Of a DNA stretch of 64,000 bases, positions 1 to 12,303 are shown in pieces (the stretch's first letter is position 1; each line of letters starts with the position of its first letter). The position numbers were made by a program, and so were the translations under genes. A model generated the notes under the pieces. The model did no database searches and was not told the origin of the DNA. It worked only from the letters and a program-made list of their open reading frames with translations. The DNA lies in contig JAUCBN010000042.1 of NCBI GenBank assembly GCA_035048815.1, forward strand, positions 2,108,001-2,172,000, read 5' to 3'. This DNA is from Abelmoschus esculentus. Taxonomy: Eukaryota; Streptophyta; Magnoliopsida; Malvales; Malvaceae.

Positions 1-102
1 AAGTAATGACGATGAGGATTTAAAAAAAAATCAGATAATTGAAAATATTAACTAAACAGCTCAAAGCAAACAACACAACTGAAGATTAGTAAAGAGGGAT
101 AC

Positions 103-233
103 GTGTAAAGCATCATATATTCTTCTGAGGTAAATGGAGGCTCCGGCAGTCCTTCCAATATCCTCCTCAGCTTTTTGATCCCCTTATCCATATAACTCCA
201 TCCCTGATCTAATTCAATAGTCTTGCGCTCCAT
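103..233 (-). CDS. CUL1: Cullin-1, first coding exon (partial gene)
   Basis: Cullin-1 is the scaffold of SCF ubiquitin ligases; its N-terminus binds the SKP1/F-box adaptor and its C-terminus binds RBX1. Only the first 43 codons lie here, starting MERKTIELDQGW and ending EEYMMLYT, which is the conserved start of plant CUL1. The exon stops at a GT donor (bases 101-102, GTATCC on the minus strand) after two bases of codon 44, and the rest of the gene lies off the left edge. Upstream, an ACTTAC at 623-628 (GTAAGT on the minus strand) fits the donor of a 5'UTR intron, so a noncoding first exon probably covers about 629-800. The start is the only in-frame ATG of the conserved motif. The donor resembles part of a U12 donor, but the acceptor is outside the window, so this cannot be judged. 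Confidence 0.9.
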
Positions 234-839
234 TGGTGTAAAATAAGAGCTAAGATATCTTCAAATTAAAATCTGACGAAAAGAAAATCACAAAACAACA
301 TTAAAAAAACATGGGAAATCAAACCACAACAATCAACAAAACCCTAGCATGAAAATTGACAAACGAGAATTCAGCAACAAATCGAGTTCCACATAAATAG
401 GAAAAAAAAACGATTTAACAATTCAGGTCAAACGCTTACGAAACGAAAAACAAAATCAAATGAAATCATAACCTCAAAACGTCAGATGGCAACACACGAA
501 AATAGAACATAGTAAAAAAAAAAGTCAATACCATATATATTAAACAAGAGGAAATGGGGAAGAAAACCCTAAAACTAAAAACATTTCAGATAAAACAATA
601 ATCCAACATCGAAACTAATATTACTTACAACTCAACAGGCAGAAATGAATGGAGTCGTTCAATCCTTGCGTTATCGTTTGCAGAAGATTAGAATCTGAGA
701 AGGGGAGGAGGTGAAGCAATTACAGGCTAAAATAGCAACAGAGAGGGAATTTGGAGCTTGTAAAAGTAGTGTTGTTTATGTCTGGTTTCAATATCTGGGA
801 ATTTTTAGCATTTTACAACGAGAAGAAGAAAGGTTAGAT

Positions 840-1850
840 TAGACTAGGATTCGTAGGAAATTTGGATTCATTTATTTTATATGGTTAATTTATAATTTTA
901 TTTAATAAATTTAGAGATTTATTTTATTAAATTTTACATTTGTGATTGATTCGATGGTCGAATTCATTTTCGATATCGTATTCAATTTATTTATAAAATC
1001 AATTGATGATAAAATTATCTCGAAAACAATTTAAATAAAAAAATCAAAGAAATTAAAAAAAAAAATTGCCTCGTAGAATTTTTTTCCTATCATCTTATTA
1101 AATGCCATTGCCATTGCAACTTGCAATTTTCTACGACTCCACGATAGAAGCAGACTGGAAGGAAAACGAGATGGAAATAAAAAATGTACATAAACATAAT
1201 TTATTGAAAAGTCATCAATTTCCAGAGAAATTCAATGGTCAAAAAAATGTAGAATTTTATTTTATTTTTCTCCTCAATTATTCCTATTGTTTAGAGTTAT
1301 AGCACAAGAAAACAAGTTTCCCCTAAACTTGACAGAGTAATTAATCCGCGATTTCCCTGCTGCTAAACACGACAGGGCTTTTTTAATACGATATATATTA
1401 TGAATGATTAAATAAAACTTAATCCTTATTTTTATTTAGAACTTTATATATATAATTATTTTTAAAAATCTTTTAAAATATTACGAGCATATTTGAAAGG
1501 AATCTTTTAAAAATTTAATAATTTTATAAGAAAACTTTATTTTTTAAAATATTATACTCTTTTTATCATAATTTTAGTATCACTTTTTAGTTTTAAAATT
1601 ACCTTGTCTAACGTATCACATTGAAAAACTCAATTAATTTTTTAATATAAATTTAAATTTAATTTTTAGTTTTTCAAAAAAATAAATAAAAATTAACTTT
1701 TTAAAAGTAATTTTGTCATTTTAATTATTTTACACTATATATATATTTTTTAATTTCATAAAAAATCAACATACGATAAAAAGTGAGAGGGGTGGAGTAT
1801 AATAAGACTAAATTCATAGTAACAATAAAAATAAAGGACTAAATTGATTA
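840..1850. other. AT-rich intergenic region between CUL1 and WEE1
   Basis: No gene is supported here. The sequence is AT-rich with many short A/T homopolymer runs. An open frame at 1102-1302 (plus) has no family resemblance and no splice context, and is treated as chance. Part of the right-hand end may be WEE1 3'UTR or downstream sequence. Confidence 0.6.
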
Positions 1851-2163
1851 TTTTTTGAAATGTACCTTGGCTTCCTTGTGAAACAGCTTGGACCGGGAGC
1901 GATAAGAAGCAAACAGTAAGAAAACACCATCAACACTAATAATTTGAGGACGTTTATGACAAAATATATCAACCATGGCATTTGTGGCAACTGACCTTGA
2001 ACGTTTTAGCTTTACAAAATTTGGACAGGAGCTGGGTTTAGTCATAATACGACTGCAACAAACGAGAACTCCTGCCTGCTTTAACCCAACTTTACAAAAT
2101 TTAAAACAGTGTTTCACAGTGCCGAACAAGTCTAAGCAAGATCATCCAAGACATATTATGCTC

Positions 2164-5100
2164 TCATGTCTTTGCATTTTTCGGAACCCTGTCAAAAATT
2201 GGATTCTCAACTAATTCTTTAGCAGACGGTCGTCGTGCTGGATTGTGGTCCACCATGACCTGATAAAAAAAATGACACATCTGAATAAGCCAACGAAAGT
2301 ATTCTAGCTACCTATATTTAGAGGATTTAAACAATCTGATCATATGTCAACACATGAAACTTACATGAAATCAATCTGTATGTTTCATGTGATTATATAT
2401 ACTAATCTGAGAAATTAACTAGGATGCATATATAAATAAACAGGTCAGATTCTGTGGTCTATAGTACGATAGAGCTTTTTCTAACACCAGATTCCAGAGC
2501 AGTTTTGCCTCAAGAAAAGAGTAGAAAATGGGATACCTTGAGTAAATTTTGAAACTGTAGGGAATTCCCAGGAAGTAGTGGTAGCTTTCCTTCTCTAAGA
2601 AACTGAGCTCCAGATTCTGGCAGAGGTGATCCCTAATGAGCTCATAAATAGTAACTCCTAATGAGAAGATATCTACCTTGTCAAGATGACCATAGTTCTC
2701 ATTTAGGATTTCTTGAGGCATATAACGTGCATCACCCTCTTCGATTGGCAGGCTCTTATTTAGGAGAGTTGCACATCCGAAATCACCGAGCTTATAAACA
2801 CCGTTCTTGACATATATATTATCAGGTTTTACATCCAAATGAACTATTCCTCTTTCGTGTATAAACTGCAATGCCTTTGCCATCTGCAAACATTTTGACA
2901 TCAGAGCAGAAGATGATAACAAGAAAAGAAAAAAAAAAATATTGACTTTGAAGGTGTTAAAAGAAAATGCATTAAACAGTAAAATGTTCTAAATAGAACA
3001 GGATACAATGAAGAGTCGAGTGTAGCACAGAAACTATTGCTTGGTTCTGAATTTCCAAGTATTGACCATGTAAGCAGAAATTCAGAGGTTGAGGTACTAT
3101 TCTAATTGCTTGCTGAGAAAGTGATCAGAGATGTGGCCCCTACTAAACAAAAGGGCTGAAAAGAAAAGTAAATATAGCTTTCATCATCTTTGGCAATAAG
3201 TATCTGAGTTTAAGTCATAAAAAGGTGATTCAAACCAACCAAGCTAACAAATGGGAATGAGACCTACCCCATCCTGTTTTCTCTTGTAGAGATGTTTTAT
3301 TTCAGCTAATGCTAACCTGAACCAAGGTTCTCAAGAAATTTCCTTCTGTGGACAGTTGATGAGACGTTTTTCTGGACAAGCTGTAATCACAAAGTCCATT
3401 TGAATATAAAGTTGCTCATTTTCAAACCAAGAAGAGTAATATCCAACAATGTTTTCATGAGACCCTGGAAAGGATTGCTTTAGTATCAATGACCGAGGCA
3501 ACAATTCCAATTTTCCTCTTAAATTGAGCAAAACAAAATTAATGAAATGGAAAATGAGAGTAAATACAAATTTATACCTACTGCAGCTAAAGCTTGAACT
3601 TCCATCAAGGCTTTCCTCCTGAAAAGAGTTAACATTATTTTATAAATAAAATTTTCCTAACAATTAGCAGAAAAAACATGTGGGAAAAAAAAAGAAACAA
3701 AAAACTGAAAGCTACCTCTCAGTGTCTTGATGCAACTGTCGGGTACTATGTTTCACAGCATACAAGCAGCCATCAATTCTCTTTAAAACTTTGAAAACTC
3801 GACTGAAGTTCCCAGTACCAATTTGCTGGAAAGCAAGGCAAAAGGAAAGAGGATATGATAGCCTGGAGGTTAGATATTTAATATATGAATTGAAGCTAAT
3901 GATTCTATATAAGTTCAGAACTGATGGAATAGTGATAGACACCTCAATCTCATGAAAATCTGTGTGATAGCATGAAAGGCCATCCCCGCCGATAATTGCA
4001 GGGAAGAAACCTGTAGATTGCAGTGATATGTTATTAAAACCTTCAAGATAAATAATTTGAGGACGTCAAGAGTGGTAATCTTCTTTAACCTAATGGGTAC
4101 TGAAAATGGATATGGAAGTTTCGCATAAAATATCGAAGTGAGTCAGTGAGTGTTTCTTAAACACTAGCATCATACCTGCATATTTTGATCTTTGATTTCC
4201 CAAAGGATCAGTGTCAACTTCTGAAGCATCCCTTAGATATGGGTTTTTAATACAAGGAGGTGGCATAACCCGACACCTTAGAGCAACAGCAGATTGAGAA
4301 ACATAACTTTTAGACTTCTTTGCTCCGGGTATGATTGTTTTTTCTAGGTTGCTTTCATCTGCATCAAAGCTGTCATTGGCAAGTTCCACTATTTGATGGG
4401 AGGGAGATAATGAAGGTCTGAGGGGATTTGTCAGGATGCCATCTGAGAAAAGAATAGATATTCAATTGAAAATTGCTGAAAAATACTTGTGTTCATAAGT
4501 TGTTGTACGTGTAAATATAAACAAACAAGAAAAGGAAACCCTTAAGCCTAATTTTTTTTACCATAATATGTGTTAACTGATAGATCATTAACAGATATAA
4601 AATCTAGTCGGAAACCACATAATTCTTAGGAAATAAAAGACTGAAAACAGGAGAAATGAAGTGATGGCAGCAGACATCTCCAGAGTTAAGACAGGAATAT
4701 GACTTTGGATGACTACTGGTAGACGGAAGGAAGAACAAATTAAAGTGCAGCAATCAGAATGACAGGCAGCTAGAGGTAGTGATCACTAATCTCTATTTTG
4801 TACTTGCTTCGGCAACCCCAGAAAAGGTTATCTCAAACACTCCTTTAATTATATACTTCACATGAAAATTATGAGCAATTTGACTGATGTTTATTAACAG
4901 TAGCTTGAATCATTTCTAGACCAGCACCCAAATTTTCCATCCGTTAAACTTCCATGTTACAAGATGAGCACCATATCATATATCGTCATACCAAAGACTC
5001 TGGTCCTGATCATTACAAATGTTCGATGACCTTAAGCAGAATGGCTCATATTTGAAAGCCTATGATATTAGCCAAGCTCCAATTTCCAGAATGAATATGA

Positions 5101-5964
5101 AAACTATTGACTGATGAGTGATGACTAAAGTAATTAATGTGCTATGTGATAGAAGTACAGAATCTTTCATCATTCACAATGAACCATCACCTTTACATGT
5201 TTTATTTCTCATAACAACATGAGAATATCATTCAGAATGATCTGTACAGATCACTTTAACTAAGGTGTGGATTAATCGTCTCTTTTCCCAACAACGGAGT
5301 TCAAATTTATGAATATAAAACTGAGAAGGCAAATCATTAATATAAAATATGACAGTTTTCAAACAACCACAAATCCGCAATCGAACCTTCTAAAATCTTC
5401 TAGTTCTCATCAATTGCTTGCATCATACCTTGTCGAAGTCTCTTTCTTTTGAGAGTATTCAGCTTTTCCGGCGACTTAGGGCAAGGAATATTTTCCTGTG
5501 GAATTCGATAGTTTAAACGGAAAATAAAACAATTTCAAACTCGGAAAAAAAATAACAATCGAATGTTTAAAAGTATTAAATAGTACCTTGTTGCAAGCAA
5601 ATCCGTTGAGTAAGTTCTGATTATCAGGGGTGATATTATCAGGAGTGCTGAACCCACAATCAAAAAAAAAAAAGTGAAGAGACAAAATAAGAAATTTAGA
5701 ATATTAAATATATATCCAAAGAGCATAAGATTTACCAAAAGAAGTCTTGACTGAGAATGAAATCCTTGTCATCGGCGGTGTCGAGGCCGGAACGGAAGTG
5801 GAAGGGTCATCCTGGGATCCGAAATCTAGAAGGTTCTGGGGGAAGAGAGAAGATGAGGCGGTGGAAGATGATTGGAGAGGGTGGAACTGAACCGGAAAGT
5901 GCTTCCTCAATGCCCCTTTCATCGTATTATTACTCGGCCGCTTCGCTACTCTTCTTCTCTTCAT
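2164..5964 (-). pseudogene. WEE1: WEE1 protein kinase gene with three one-base losses
   Basis: WEE1 phosphorylates CDKs on the inhibitory tyrosine and acts in the DNA-damage and replication checkpoint. Ten coding exons are recognised (minus): 5964-5736, 5647-5587, 5495-5429, 4442-4176, 4010-3943, 3825-3716, 3618-3578, 3464-3317, 2883-2537, 2259-2164. Kinase landmarks seen: glycine loop IGTGNFSRVF, the VAIK-type Lys in YAVKHS, the alpha-C Glu in MEVQALAAV, catalytic loop HLDVKPDN, GDFG, and the C-terminal ARRPSAKEL. All donors are GT and all acceptors AG, and seven exons have exactly the length their phases require. Exons 1 (229 bp), 8 (148 bp) and 9 (347 bp) are each one base short, near 5789, 3394 and 2632; restoring one base in each brings back the family reading. 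As printed, the frame breaks in the N-terminal region. Either this copy is a young pseudogene, or these are local consensus errors. The start is the ATG at 5964, before KRRRVAKRP. Confidence 0.85.
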
Positions 5965-6006
5965 CAACCAAACAGACCCAAATCTCTCTCTCCTTAGCTC
6001 GCTTGT

Positions 6007-6014
6007 GCGGGAAA
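6007..6014 (-). promoter_or_regulatory. E2F binding site upstream of WEE1
   Basis: The minus strand reads TTTCCCGC, an exact match to the E2F consensus TTTSSCGC, starting 43 bp upstream of the WEE1 ATG. Arabidopsis WEE1 is a known E2F-responsive S/G2 gene, so position and identity agree. Binding itself is inference. Confidence 0.6.
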
Positions 6015-6119
6015 AAATGGATCTCCCATTTACAGAGGTTTTTATAGCTTACTTTTTGGTGGGTTGAGGGAAGGGGGGAGGGAAAAAGATTTGAACTTGC
6101 GACGGAAATTGGCATTATT

Positions 6120-8040
6120 CATTGGCGTAATAGTATAGGGATAAATTATAAAGTTCATCGCTTAATTATTTTTTATTTTTATTTTAGTCACTTATCTTTC
6201 AATTTTTTTAATTTATCAAGTAACTCTCATTAGTCCTCTATTAGTTGCTCTGAAATGTTTTTTTATGATTTTATTATGATATGATATTTTTTATAATTAA
6301 ATATAAAAATAATTTAAAATGAAAATATAAAATTAAATTTAAATATTTCTTTATCCATCATTTTCATCACGTCGTTCATCAGTTACTTTCATTCGATGTC
6401 ATCATCGACTATAATAAAAAATATTTATTTGACTTTAAAAAATAAACTTAATTTGATCTGATTCCATTTAATAAAATCAAATTCTTTTAAAATATAATTT
6501 TAAAATTAATTATTTTTTTAAATTAAGTTAAATTCATCGGATTTAATTTCAGAATAATTTTTTTTATAAAATATTGTCTATAAAAACCAAAAAGATAACA
6601 AAAACCCAAAACATATTCATATAAAATAAAGTGTTACCGATAACAAATCAACCCTAAATCTGACATATTTAGAAACTATGAATAGTAATTATATTTAATT
6701 GATTGATTAAATTATTTATTTTTATATTTTATATTTTTTAAAATTTATTAAAAATATTTTCATTCATTTTTTTATCTAAATAAAATTAAAATTACATTTA
6801 AAATTTATAAAAAAAATCTCTAAAAGAGATAATTAAGGTTTGCGATCTTGTTAAACTTTTTTAGAATAAATAAAAAATCATTTTGTATTTATTTTATTTA
6901 TTAGAACTATTCATGTTTATTTTATTTTATTAGTATAGCAAGTCAAGGTGGCGTCGGAAGAAAGCGAAACCCTCCCGTTTTTGTCGACACGTCTTCTCTG
7001 GTTCGCGAATGCTTCTTTAAAATTTCATCCCAATTCAATCGAAATTAATTAATTGATTTAAGCATAGTTCTATTATATTTTTAAAAAATATTTTTAATTT
7101 AAAAATATTTTTTTAATAAAAGTAATTTCTATTTATCAAGAGAAAAGAAAAGAGCAGACTCTAATAGAATAGATAATTTTATTAATTTTGAATTTGAGAT
7201 CTAAAAAATAAAAATAAGAGTAAGTGAAAAGCTTCAACCAATTGACTAACAATGCTTATTTATTAAAATTAGTTTTAAAAATAATATAAAATATATACTT
7301 TTAAAATTAGACATATATATGATTTTTAGAAGTTAAATTTTTTAATTTTTAAAATAATATTTTTAAATAAAATTATATATTTATTCTCGTTTATATTATC
7401 AATTATTTTATATTTTAAAATTTTCAGATATTTTATTTATTTAAAATGTACTTGTCTATAATAATATTACATTCATATTTAAATTAAATAATTTAAAATT
7501 ACTTTTTAATTTTTTTTAGTTTTTTTTACCGTATTCATTAAAAATAATATCAAATTGACTCTTACAATAAAAAAATATCTATATTATTTAATTTGTATAA
7601 ATTTAAATATTAATATTTATTTTTAATATATATTATTACCCCAAACGAGTACAACTCCGTTCTGTATTGTCTGAGAAAAAATATTTTTAGGGTTAAAAAT
7701 AATCTTGAGACCAAAATGTTTAAATTTGATTTAAAAAATATTTTTTTTAAAAAAAAATCTTTATATTTTAAAGACAATTTTAAACAAAATTATTTTTTAT
7801 CCTAAATTATATTATTTTAAAATAAATAAATATTTTATTTATTTTAAAATATTTTAATAACAATATTAAATATTTTTATTCTTAAATTAAATTGTTAAAA
7901 AAATTATTGAAAAACAATGTAAAACTGTCGGTAACTTCTTGTACAAATCAAACAACTTTCCTCCGGTTTCCAGCAGGACAACATCCTCCAACAATCTATC
8001 CATCTGTTTCCTCTCCCTTGTCGTGTCGTCTTTTTTAACC
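6120..8040. other. Gene-free AT-rich region between WEE1 and ATG18a
   Basis: About 1.9 kb of strongly AT-rich sequence with no supported gene. A phrase near 6138 (GGATAAATTATAAAG) resembles the end of the terminal-repeat element at 30533-31875, but no partner end was found. WEE1 and ATG18a are divergently transcribed from the two sides. Confidence 0.6.
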
Positions 8041-8092
8041 TTCGATCGTTGGGGACCTAGAAACCTCCATAATTCCCTCTACAATTCCTTCC

Positions 8093-10881
8093 ATGGCCAC
8101 CCTATCAGCTTATCCGAACCCTAATCTCAACCCTAATTTCCGTTCCCCCACGGATCAAAACGAGGACGACCCAGAATCCCTCCATCACATGGACCCCAAA
8201 CCCAACCCTATCTCCACCACGAACTCCAACCCTAATTTCAAAGCCCCGTCCGACGCGATTACTCCTGCCGCGCCTCTGCCCTCTCTTCTCCACATCTCCT
8301 TCAACCAGGACCATGGTTGCTTCGCCGCCGGCATTGAACATGGCTTCCGGATCTACAATTGTGATCCTTTCCGAGAAATCTTTCGCCGAGATTTCGATCG
8401 TGGGGGCGGTATCGGGGTTGTGGAGATGCTTTTTCGGTGCAATATCTTGGCTCTCGTTGGCGGTGGACCCAACCCGCAATACCCGCCTAATAAGGTTATG
8501 ATCTGGGACGACCATCAGAGCCGGTGTATCGGGGAGCTTTCGTTCCGATCCGAAGTGAAATCGGTTCGGCTTAGGAGGGATCGAATCGTGGTCGTTTTGG
8601 AACAAAAGATTTTCGTCTACAATTTTGCTGATCTGAAGCTGTTGCACCAGATTGAGACTGTCACGAACCCGAAGGGACTCTGTGCTGTGTCTCAGGGGGC
8701 TGGGTCGTTGGTTCTGGTTTGTCCTGGATTGCAGAAGGGGCAAGTTAGGGTTGAGCATTATGCCTCGAAGAGGACTAAGTTTATTATGGCTCATGATTCG
8801 AGAATTGCCTGCTTTGCACTCTCGCAGGATGGGAAAATGCTTGCTACCGCTAGCTCGAAGGGGACGCTGGTTAGAATTTTTAACACTGTTGATGGTACCT
8901 TGCTGCAAGAGGTATACCTTTTAGTACTATCAACGCTATTTTGTATCGTTGATTTTGGAACTGAATTGGGCAAAATTGGGTATGATTTTTACATAATGCA
9001 AGTAATTTTTAAGTTAAACTAACATGAAGACACATAATTTTCAAGAGATCCCATTATAATCTTTGCCTAATTATGCTGAAATTAGAAATTTGCATATTTG
9101 GCGGCATCTGTCTATTTCAATCTGATTACGTTAACTTGAAGAAAAGGTTAACATTGTGTTCTTACGGTTACTTGTAAATGCTAGCATGTTGAGTAATATG
9201 TGAGAAACTGGGAGCAAGTTTAGGGTATTGCTAGCATATAGATGAAGAATTCTAACAGGATCAGAGTTAAGTATGTATTTAAGTAATCCTGCTGTTTCAC
9301 GGCTTTCTACTAAGCTATCTTGTAACGAGTGTGAAGAAATTGTTCTTTTTAATTTCCTATATGCAGTTAATGTTAAGATATTTGCAAAAAGATTTAGTGC
9401 ATGTAGTGTTTTATATGATTCTGGGTTGCATTTGAACTTGAGAATTGTTATCTCACTTTCCATGATTCAAAATACTTGAGTTGCCGGCATTCTGAAAGTA
9501 TTCTTGTACCTATATACTTATAGGTAAGGAGGGGTGCAGATAGAGCTGAAATTTATAGTTTGGCATTTTCTTCAAATGCCCAATGGTTAGCAGTTTCTAG
9601 TGACAAGGGCACAGTCCATGTTTTCAGCCTTAAGATTAATGGTGGATCTCCAGGTATTGACAGGCCACAAACTGCATCCGAACCTGTTACTCCGCCACAT
9701 TCCTCTCTTTCTTTTATCAAAGGTAAAGTTACCTCTTTTGCCTACTACTTTTTCTGTTGTCATTGTTTCAAACATGTAATTTTGTCTTCAAACAAACATT
9801 TAATTTCATTTTCCTGCCATTAAATGATGCAAATTCGAAGGATGCTCTTAATCTCTTATAAGCACTTTTTATTGCAAGAGAATAGAATCTTTCATGGAAA
9901 AAAAATCAAAATATCAGTTTCCCCTTACACCTTCCCCTTTTTTCTGATTTCTGAGATTATTGTGACCTTTGCATGAGAAACAAAATTACAAATTTTAGTT
10001 GGATGATGAGTATGACCCAACTGGGAAATACTCACACTTAATAGAATGTGACAACTATCCAGATTGTGTCAAATATATCTATTCGATCCATTGCGTCTGC
10101 ATTTTTATACGACTTTTATATTTTGATTTTTGTGAGTTAACTTCGGAAAGCTTTTAAACACTAGCTTGTCTTTCTGGTTTCAGGTGTGTTACCCAAGTAC
10201 TTTAGCTCGGAGTGGTCAGTGGCCCAATTCCGTCTGGTTGAAGGTTCTCAGTACATTGTTGCTTTTGGTCACCAGAAGAATACGGTGGTAATTCTTGGTA
10301 TTGATGGAAGGTAAGAAAAATGAAAAAAAAAATACTAACAGGATTATTAAATATTAATATATACATGTGTTTGTGTTATTATAAGGATTATTATCCTATA
10401 TACTGGTGACAAGTCCTTTAGTTTTAAGGTTTATGGTCTTAGTTTAGGGTTTATGGGTTTAGGTGTAGGGGTTTAAAATTGAGAGATAATGATTATAATT
10501 TAGGGTTTAGGGTTATAATTAAGGGTTTATAAGTTAACTTAAATCCCAGCTATATTACCCTAAAAACAAAACTCCATCTGATCCTAAACCTTTAATTCCA
10601 ACTAAAATTCTAAACTCTTACACTTAAACCTCTAGATCTTAAAACTAAGCCGTATGTGTGAACTTTCAATTTTCACCGTCAGTGGATAGGATATAAATCT
10701 TTATTATACTTGTTTTGCTGCTGCTACTTGTTTTGTTAAATGAGATAAATTCCCGTGACTGAATGGTTCTTTGTGTTCTTGATGCTGAAGCTTCTACCGC
10801 TGCCAATTCGACCCCGTGACTGGTGGGGAAATGACTCAGCTGGAATATCACAACTTTCTGAAACCCGAGTCAGCTTTCTGA
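8093..10881 (+). CDS. ATG18A: Autophagy-related protein 18a (PROPPIN WD40)
   Basis: ATG18a is a seven-bladed WD40-type beta-propeller that binds PI3P and PI(3,5)P2 on phagophore and endosomal membranes and, with ATG2, supports autophagosome growth. Four exons, 8093-8911, 9524-9722, 10184-10310 and 10791-10881, join in frame to 411 aa. The propeller starts near residue 64 (SLLHISFNQDHGCFAAG) after a Pro/Asn-rich variable N-terminus. The PROPPIN lipid-binding motif is V274-R-R-G, at the first residue of exon 2. Further family landmarks are GGGPNPQYPPNKVMIWDD, IYSLAFSSNAQWLAVSSD and the C-terminus FYRCQFDPVTGGEMTQLEYH. The length fits Arabidopsis ATG18a (about 425 aa). The start at 8093 is the only ATG giving the full N-terminus. 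A 267-codon open frame on the opposite strand of exon 1 is a shadow. Intron 3 carries a degenerate TTTAGGG-like foldback. Confidence 0.92.
10405..10660. repeat. Degenerate telomere-like foldback in ATG18a intron 3
   Basis: The left half has repeated TTTAGGG-like words (such as TTTAGGGTTTAGGG near 10500) and the right half carries the complementary CTAAACCT-type words. The outer parts are roughly inverted (TTTAGTTTTAAGG on the left, CTTAAAACTAAG on the right). A related foldback lies at 16563-16790. It looks like a small repeated family and not a true telomere remnant. Confidence 0.45.
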
Positions 10882-10889
10882 TGTGGGAC

Positions 10890-12298
10890 ATTTCCTTTTC
10901 TATTTCTTGGGCCATATTAATATGTTGTATATCTTTATCCCATCATGCATTCTGTAATTTGTAAATATTCAAACCTATAGTTGTGTAAAGTTCGGCTCCA
11001 CCCCCCCAAAAAAACTATAAATAAATCTCAAACTGTTCATTGTTTAATTTTTTATTCTTAGACGTGGGAGTTAAGCTTTCTGATATGTCAGTAATTTAAT
11101 TGGTCGAACTTATTGAACTGCATAAATCGATGGTTTAACCATTGGTCTTGTTTTTACAATATTGATTAAAAGTTAAAAAGTTTTTTGTTACGTATTTTCA
11201 CCTAAATAAAAAGAATTTAATTATTACATGACTTTTTTTTAAAAAAATACTGTATTAACTTAGATTTCTTTTCATATATTTGTTTTAAAAAAATACTCAG
11301 AAAAAATTGACTCAAATAATCTCTTTCAGCTTCCTTTCTCTCCATTCAGTAATCTGTCTCGCTAACTCAATTCCAAACTTCCATGTGCCCCACGCAGTTA
11401 TCCCCGGATGGGCCAAGAGATGGATTTTACCCGCATCAGCTAGACATGCAACCAAACAAAAGTTACGCACTCTAGCTTCAACCCATATGGTTCCATCCTA
11501 CTAACACGCCAAACCGCCCGCTCCCCGCTATTTAGCTAAAGCTAGATCGTCATCTCCGTATATTGAAACTTCATTACAATAGCTCTGATGGCTGATTTTA
11601 TTTGAAGAAACCACAGAATTGAGTTGAGTAAAAAAGGTAAGGAAATAAGCGGAGCTGCATGCGGAAGGACGACGATTTATTTGATATTAAATTTATTTGA
11701 TCTTTAGGTACTCATCGGACTATTAAAAAAACCCTCCTTATATATTATGAAAGTTTATATTTGGAAGGGAATGTAGGTTAGGCAGCCTAGTATACAAAAA
11801 AAATCCTTTGATTTTGCCTACCACCTAATTGATGAAATTGCATATTACATTTAAGCTTCATGAATAGCTGTAAATTAATTTAATGAAGTCACAGAACTGA
11901 GTCGGTCAAAGTTTATAAGATTGTGTCACATAATTTATTGAAACTAAAAATAAAATAAAATTTTTAAACCCATCAAATGATTTTAATAAAAAATATTATT
12001 ATTCTTAGATGAGATAAATTTAAACAAATTATTTGTATAATTTATAGGTTATTAAATGAATAAAATTTATAAATATATATTATCTTATAATTACATCAGA
12101 ATATTATAAGAAATATGTTTTTTAAAATGAATTATTAGCTTACGATTAAAATTAATATTGAAACTTCTTTGTAACCCTTTACACAAATTACAAAATATTA
12201 TCATTTTTTTAATTACATACAGATAGTAATTCAACTCGAAATCGACGGGTTCTGATCTAATGTATTTAATAGGGACGAATTTTTACTTAAAAAATGGG
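10890..12298. other. Intergenic region downstream of ATG18a
   Basis: No gene supported. The first ~100 bp should hold the ATG18a 3'UTR. A less AT-rich patch at 11300-11560 has an open frame of 65 codons that matches no family I recognise. The rest is AT-rich filler up to the LTR. Confidence 0.5.
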
Positions 12299-12303
12299 GT
12301 TTG

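Noticed and set aside
1102..1302. 66-codon plus-strand frame between CUL1 and WEE1
   Set aside because: No domain, no splice context, and composition like the AT-rich surroundings.
2260..2536. WEE1 last intron as a possible U12 intron because its donor starts GTATCC
   Set aside because: The donor continues CATT, not TT, and there is no TTCCTTAAC-like branch word before the acceptor; an ordinary U2 intron is simpler.
8105..8908. 267-codon open frame on the minus strand opposite ATG18a exon 1
   Set aside because: It is the antisense of a clearly conserved coding exon and shows no protein family features.
10405..10660. An interstitial telomere scar
   Set aside because: The words are degenerate and arranged as an inverted repeat instead of a direct TTTAGGG array.
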